The notes beneath the pieces were generated by a model. The model saw nothing but the letters and a program-made list of their open reading frames with translations. It did no database searches and had not been told where the DNA came from. This document shows, piece by piece, positions 59,673 through 64,000 of a stretch of DNA of 64,000 nucleotides. Both the position numbers and the translations under genes were made by a program. Numbering within the stretch: position 1 is the stretch's first letter; every line of letters begins with the position of its first letter. The DNA lies in contig JBGAPK010000008.1 in assembly GCA_044221315.1 (NCBI GenBank), forward strand, positions 1-64,000. Direction: 5' to 3'. The DNA is from JAFEBO01 sp044221315 (lineage in GTDB: Bacteria > Planctomycetota > Phycisphaerae > Phycisphaerales > UBA1924).

Positions 59673-61030
59673 GGCTCCTTCCCCTCGGCACCCTGCTCGA
59701 CCGACGCGATCTTGCTGACCAGAATTTTATCGATCCGCTGCCGGTCCATATCCACCACCTCGAGCCGCAGCCCGGAGCCCTCTGCGATCTCGCCCTCCCG
59801 CGGCACATGCCCGAGCAGCGCCAGCACCAGCCCGGCGACCGTGTTTACGTCGCCTCCGCTCTCGCCCGGCTCGCCCTGCTCGATGGCCTCCATCTCGAGC
59901 GACCGCCACAATTCCGCCAGGCTCATCCGGGCGTCAACAAGGTAGCTCCCGTCGGCCCGCTTCACCACTTCCGCCGTTTCACCGGCTGGACGCACCACGT
60001 CGCCCACGATCGCGCCGACCAGGTCGTTCAGCGTCACAAGCCCCTCGGTTCCGCCGAACTCATCGACCACTACCGCAAGATGCTCCCGTGTCTCGCGGAA
60101 TCGCTCGAGCAGTTTGAGCGCAAGCGTGTTCTCCGGCACGAACAGCGGCGGGCGCGCCAGTTCCTCGACGTTGATCGTCAGCACCTCCGCGCCCGCGCCA
60201 AGGCCGCTCACCAGCCCGAATTTCACGAGGTCCTTCACGTGCACGATCCCGACAAGATTGTCGATCCCCCCCTTGCAGACCGGGAAGTGCGAGTGCGGGC
60301 TCGTCGCCACGATCACCCGCACACGCTCCAGTCCGTCGGTCGCCTCGATCCAGACGATCTCGCTCCGCGGCACCATCAGGCTCTTCACCTTCCGGTCCGC
60401 CAGGTCGAAGACCCGATCCACGATCTCGCCTTCCTGCTCGTGGAAGACGCCCGCCTCCGTCCCGCGCTCGATCATCCCCCGCACTTCTTCTTCGTTGATC
60501 ACCTCGTCGCCGATCGCGCCGATCCCGAAGACGCTCAGCACCCCGTCGGTCGCCTTGGTCAGTATCCACACCAGCGGCGCCGCCACCGTCGCTACCCAGC
60601 GCACCGGCGCGCCCAGCCAGCGGGCGGTGCGCTCCGGATTACTCATCGCCAGACGTTTGGGAAGGATTTCGCTCAGCCACAGCACGATCAGCGTCATGCC
60701 GATTACCACCACGATCAGCGAGATGACGTGCGCCTGATCCTTGAGGACGGGCACATTCGCCTTAATCCAATCCTGAAATCGGTCGGCCATCGACGCCTCG
60801 CCCAGGGCGCCCAGCGAGAGCGTGATAACCGTGATGCCCAACTGGATCGTCGAGATGTACCGCGTCGGGTGCTCGATCAATTTGACCGCGTGCCGCGCCC
60901 CCGGCTCCCCGCGCTCCTCCGCCTGCTCCAGCCTCACCCGGCGCGACGCCACGATTCCAACCTCCGCCGCGACCAGCAGGGCGTTGATCAGGAGCAGCAA
61001 CGGGATGAGGACCAGTTCGATCACCGGCAC
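59669..61030 (-). CDS. CorC/HlyC family transporter-associated protein (CNNM + CBS pair)
   Basis: This is a 453-residue inner-membrane protein. An N-terminal CNNM/DUF21 domain with three or four hydrophobic helices (LVLIPLLLLINALLVAAEVGI, ISTIQLGITVITLSLGALGE, LIVVVIGMTLIVLWLSEILP), a two-CBS cytosolic region (about 205-335, SLMVPRSEIVWIEA then HLAVVVDEFGGTEGLVTLNDL), and the CorC/HlyC-type C-terminal domain. Members are tied to divalent-cation (Mg/Co) homeostasis; haemolysis is not implied. The start is GTG at 61030. It is followed by the TPR-like gene with a 4-base overlap. Confidence 0.92.
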   Translation of the reverse strand: MPVIELVLIPLLLLINALLVAAEVGIVASRRVRLEQAEERGEPGARHAVKLIEHPTRYISTIQLGITVITLSLGALGEASMADRFQDWIKANVPVLKDQAHVISLIVVVIGMTLIVLWLSEILPKRLAMSNPERTARWLGAPVRWVATVAAPLVWILTKATDGVLSVFGIGAIGDEVINEEEVRGMIERGTEAGVFHEQEGEIVDRVFDLADRKVKSLMVPRSEIVWIEATDGLERVRVIVATSPHSHFPVCKGGIDNLVGIVHVKDLVKFGLVSGLGAGAEVLTINVEELARPPLFVPENTLALKLLERFRETREHLAVVVDEFGGTEGLVTLNDLVGAIVGDVVRPAGETAEVVKRADGSYLVDARMSLAELWRSLEMEAIEQGEPGESGGDVNTVAGLVLALLGHVPREGEIAEGSGLRLEVVDMDRQRIDKILVSKIASVEQGAEGKEP

Positions 61031-61163
61031 AGAGCGTAGCGGACGCTCCTAGGCCTTTGTTCGGTGTTCTTGAGGCATGCCCCCTTTTTTCCTTGCTATG
61101 ACGCACCCCAGCGCTTAATTTCCATCGAACAGGAAAGAGACAAATCCGCAACAGGAACACGGA

Positions 61164-63743
61164 ATGAACACCAACCGCCACGGCTGGATCCACGCTGTCA
61201 CCCTCCTCGCCCTGACCTCCCTGAGCATTGCAGGGGCGATGCTCTCCGCCAGATCGCAATTCTCGGCCCCGGAGGCACGCCCGATCGGCGCGTTCCGCCC
61301 GGCGCAAGCCCCGAGCGATCCGCGGACCACGCTTTTCCCCGGTCTTGTCGAGGCTCTCTCCAGGGTCGAGCCCCGCTACGCGGGCATGATCGAGCGTCGG
61401 CTCGAACTCGCCGCGTCGATGAAGCCGGCCCCCAAGTTCTCGGCCTGTTTCGCGCCCGGCACGCCCAACGAGGTGATGGAGGCCTTCCGTCTCGCCGAGG
61501 CCCGCCTCTTCGCCGATCGCTTCCAGAACAACAACCGTTGGGGCGCTACCGCCTACACGCCCACGCCCGGCGCCAACGGAACGCCGGTCGTCATTTCCTA
61601 CTCCATCGTCCCCGACGGCACGCCGATCGCCGGCTTCAACGGCGAGGCCGCGGCCACCTCCAACCTCCGCGCTTACCTCAACGGCATCTACGGCTCTCAG
61701 GCCGTCTGGCTTCCCATCATCCAGAATATCTTCAACCGCTGGCACCAGTACTGCGGCATTACCTATGTCTTCGAAGCAAACGATGATGGCGCCGCTCTCG
61801 CCGGCTCCAGCACCGCCGTCGGCATCCCCGGCGTGCGCGGCGACGTTCGCATTTCTGGCCACTTCATCGACGGCAACTCGGGCATTCTGGCGTACAACTT
61901 CTATCCCGACCCGTTCGACGCGATCGGCGGCGAAATGGTCATCGACACCGGCGACAATTTCTTCGCCACCACCACCAACTCCTCCCAGCGCCTCCGAAAC
62001 GTGATGTACCACGAGCACGGGCACGGCATCGGCATGCCCCACACCTGCCCCATCGAGACCACCAAGCTCATGGAGCCCTTCGTCGCCACCAACTTTGACG
62101 GCCCGCGCCACGACGATGTCCGCTCCGCACAGTTCTTTTACGGCGACCCCAACGAGCCCAACAACTTCGCAGCCCAGGCGACCGGCCTGGGCACGCTCGA
62201 CTGCGGCACGATCACCGTCGGCACCATGCCGGCACCCCTCGCGCCCGTGGCTCCCGTGCTCGCGGAAATGCCCGTCGCGTCCAACGTCTCGATCTCGAAC
62301 ACCGCCGACGACGACTTCTACGCCGTGACCGTGACGCAAGCCACCAACATCTCCATCACCATGACGCCCATCGGATTCGTCTACGACGATTCGGCCCAGG
62401 CCTGCTCCGGCCAGAACGGCTCGTGTTGCTCGGGCGCTCCGACCGACTCCGCCGCAGTGCTCGACCTCGCGGTCAATCTGCTCAGCACCGACGGCACAAC
62501 GCCCCTCGCCTCCGCCGCCGGCGCACCCTTGGGCCAGCCGGAAATTATCCCGAGCGGCTTCCTCCCCGGACCCGGAACGTACTTCATCCAGGTCAAGCCC
62601 GCCGGCCCCTGGTACAACTCCCAGGAATACACCCTCACCATCTCTTCGACACCCGCGACGCTCTCCGCCGGCCTTACCGGCGATCAGGACATCGCCATCC
62701 CCGCCGGGCGCCTCATCCCCGTCCCGATGAAGATCAACGACGGCACCGAAGAGTTCGACCTCGCGAACAGTACCTTCTATTACAACCACAGCATCGGAGC
62801 ACCCTTCGTCACCGCCCCCATCTACGACCAGGGAGGCGGCGCGTACGTCGCGGCACTCGCCGACATCACCTGCACCGACACCCCCGAGTTCTACGCCGAG
62901 CTCCGCACCAAGTCCGGAAGCCTCGTCCGCCTTCCGTGCTCGGGAACCTACAAGCCCCGCACCGGCGCCGTCTCCAATATCTACTCGACCAACTTCGAGT
63001 CGAGCACCGGCTGGGTCGTCGGCCCCAACACCGCCCCGACCGGCCTCTGGGAAAACGCCGTCCCCGTCGGAACCGCGGCACAGCCCGCCGTCGATCACTC
63101 AACCGACAATGCCAAGTGCTTCATCACCGGCCAGGGCGCCGTTGGTGGAGCTTCGGGAGCCAACGATGTCGATGGGGGCAACACCATCCTCACAAGCCCC
63201 GCCATGAACGTCGCCGGCATGCAGGACGCCGAGATCTCCTACTGGCGCTGGTTCGCCAACGGCGCCGGCAGCGGCACGTACAACGACACGTTCGTCGTCC
63301 AGGCGTCCAACAACAACGGCACCTCGTTCGTCAACGTCGAGACCGTCGGCCCCGGCAGCGCCACCGATCCCAACGTCAACCCCGGCTGGCGTCTGAAGTC
63401 GTTCAAGCTCTCGAGCATCGGCCTGGCCACAAGCGCCGCCGTCAAGGTCCGCTTCACCGCCCAGGACACCGGCACCGCCTCGCTCGTCGAGGCCGCCATC
63501 GACGATTTCAAGGCGGTCGCCTACTCCTGCTCACCGATTGTGTGGTGCAGCGGCGACCTGAACCTCGACGCCCTCGTGGAAGATTCCGACTTCGTCATCT
63601 TCGCCCACTCCTACGAAATCTTCGATTGCGCCGCCCCAAACATGCCCGCGGGATGCCCCTCCGATATCAATGATGATGGCCAGGTGGACGATGCCGATTT
63701 CGTGATCTTCGCCACGGCGTACAACGAATTGATCTGCCCATGA
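61164..63743 (+). CDS. Secreted matrixin-like zinc metalloprotease with dockerin-like tail
   Basis: This 859-residue protein has a signal peptide (MNTNRHGWIHAVTLLALTSL), a propeptide-like region, a metzincin domain with HEHGHGIGMPH (residues 283-293; three zinc His plus Glu), a PPC-like beta domain (about 340-500, DDDFYAVTVTQATNISITMTP), a further beta region with WRWFANGAGSGTYND, and a tail with DLNLDALVEDSDF and DINDDGQVDDADF ending ICP. The family is M10-like (matrixin) from the HExxHxxGxxH motif; the exact clan member is not assured. The function is most likely extracellular proteolysis. Codon use is C-ending. Confidence 0.85.
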   Translation: MNTNRHGWIHAVTLLALTSLSIAGAMLSARSQFSAPEARPIGAFRPAQAPSDPRTTLFPGLVEALSRVEPRYAGMIERRLELAASMKPAPKFSACFAPGTPNEVMEAFRLAEARLFADRFQNNNRWGATAYTPTPGANGTPVVISYSIVPDGTPIAGFNGEAAATSNLRAYLNGIYGSQAVWLPIIQNIFNRWHQYCGITYVFEANDDGAALAGSSTAVGIPGVRGDVRISGHFIDGNSGILAYNFYPDPFDAIGGEMVIDTGDNFFATTTNSSQRLRNVMYHEHGHGIGMPHTCPIETTKLMEPFVATNFDGPRHDDVRSAQFFYGDPNEPNNFAAQATGLGTLDCGTITVGTMPAPLAPVAPVLAEMPVASNVSISNTADDDFYAVTVTQATNISITMTPIGFVYDDSAQACSGQNGSCCSGAPTDSAAVLDLAVNLLSTDGTTPLASAAGAPLGQPEIIPSGFLPGPGTYFIQVKPAGPWYNSQEYTLTISSTPATLSAGLTGDQDIAIPAGRLIPVPMKINDGTEEFDLANSTFYYNHSIGAPFVTAPIYDQGGGAYVAALADITCTDTPEFYAELRTKSGSLVRLPCSGTYKPRTGAVSNIYSTNFESSTGWVVGPNTAPTGLWENAVPVGTAAQPAVDHSTDNAKCFITGQGAVGGASGANDVDGGNTILTSPAMNVAGMQDAEISYWRWFANGAGSGTYNDTFVVQASNNNGTSFVNVETVGPGSATDPNVNPGWRLKSFKLSSIGLATSAAVKVRFTAQDTGTASLVEAAIDDFKAVAYSCSPIVWCSGDLNLDALVEDSDFVIFAHSYEIFDCAAPNMPAGCPSDINDDGQVDDADFVIFATAYNELICP

Positions 63744-63768
63744 TCCGATGTCGGATGTCGGATGACGA
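63743..63768 (+). repeat. Short-period GATGTSGG repeat (Family E), copy 3
   Basis: ATCCGATGTCGGATGTCGGA TGACG, just after the matrixin stop. Confidence 0.5.
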
Positions 63769-63857
63769 TTGGAATGCTCTGCGGCTCTCCCGCTCCTCAA
63801 TTCTCCCGCCAATTGGCCCTTGGTCTCCGCGCGGGCGCTGGTAGACTGACCATTGCA

Positions 63858-64000
63858 ATGCCCGCGCCCCACGACACCCGCGCGATCGATCCGGCCGTCT
63901 GGTGCCGGCTCGTCGATGCCGCCAACGGCGCGTCGCTCCTGGTCGTCATCCGTTCCAAGATGAGCCCGCTGATGCTCTCGCGTCACGCGCCCGAGGATGT
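63858..64000 (+). CDS. Start of a probable sigma-70 family (ECF-type) RNA polymerase sigma factor (truncated by window)
   Basis: 47 residues are visible, starting MPAPHDTRAIDPAVWCRLVD. The segment SKMSPLMLSRHAPEDV matches the region 2.1/2.2 opening of planctomycete ECF-like sigma factors, where an acidic DLVQE or DDVVQE run usually follows next. The rest lies outside the window. An alternative reading as an unrelated short protein cannot be excluded. Confidence 0.5.
   Translation, partial: MPAPHDTRAIDPAVWCRLVDAANGASLLVVIRSKMSPLMLSRHAPED

Noticed and set aside
60762..63098. 778-codon minus-strand frame across the matrixin-like gene
   Set aside because: Gly/Val/Asp-rich shadow of the C-ending codons of the plus-strand protease. 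No ribosome site or domain.

Overview
The window reads as a high-GC chromosome segment from a planctomycete, most likely Phycisphaerae-like. This is an inference. It rests on eight secreted proteins ending in a Cys-bracketed dockerin-like tail (two D-x-N-x-D loops, usually finishing in Cys-Pro), a PEP-CTERM-like protein, a DUF1559-like pseudopilin, C30-type carotenoid genes, and many interspersed palindromic and short-period repeats. No rRNA, tRNA, CRISPR array or prophage was seen.

Layout. 0-6.4 kb: parB (5' end outside the window), a DUF429 protein, a small lipoprotein, a YjfB-like protein, a ClpB chaperone and an Asp/Glu racemase. 6.4-12.6 kb: a repeat-rich spacer with stem-loops, then three secreted proteins (PEP-CTERM-like, a short dockerin-tailed protein, a large reprolysin-like metalloprotease). 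12.6-17.8 kb: a GNAT acetyltransferase, the nrfHA ammonifying nitrite reductase pair, a class IV aminotransferase and small membrane proteins. 18-26 kb: an acidic protein, a ClC channel or exchanger, purB, YajQ, a PIN toxin with its probable antitoxin, a PlsC-like acyltransferase overlapping a GT2 glycosyltransferase, then rsmD. 27-34 kb: an envelope block (methyltransferase, SGNH protein, MBOAT O-acyltransferase, O-antigen-ligase-like protein, zinc ribbon, LpxL-like acyltransferase). 34-47 kb: a five-repeat dockerin-tailed protein, a lone IS200-type transposase, a CrtN-like desaturase with an aldehyde dehydrogenase, a pseudopilin, an M42-like peptidase and two more dockerin-tailed proteins. 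47-64 kb: a DEAD-box-type helicase, a tandem pair of dockerin-tailed paralogues, a second desaturase, a BtuF-like protein, a cyclophilin, a GHL10 protein, a DCC-family protein, a tandem DUF442 protein, a TPR-like protein with a CorC/HlyC protein, a matrixin-like protease and the start of a probable sigma factor.

Themes. The cell seems to export many proteins that share one C-terminal tag, which looks more like a sorting or anchoring device than a cellulosome. Respiratory ammonification (nrfHA) is coded. Parts of a C30 (squalene or diapophytoene type) carotenoid route are scattered over the window (acyltransferase, glycosyltransferase, two desaturases, aldehyde dehydrogenase). The MBOAT/SGNH block suggests O-acylation of an exported polysaccharide.

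The strongest candidate for something undescribed is a family of about 45-base palindromic elements (CCCTCCCC-TCA-GGGGAGGG type, eleven copies), often next to nonamer-like AGCGGCAAA/AGAGCAGCAG tracts. At least four genes carry it in frame inside or at the edge of their coding sequence: parB, nrfA (twice), the class IV aminotransferase and GHL10. This recalls Rickettsia palindromic elements. One lone Y1 transposase lies in the window and is a possible mobiliser.
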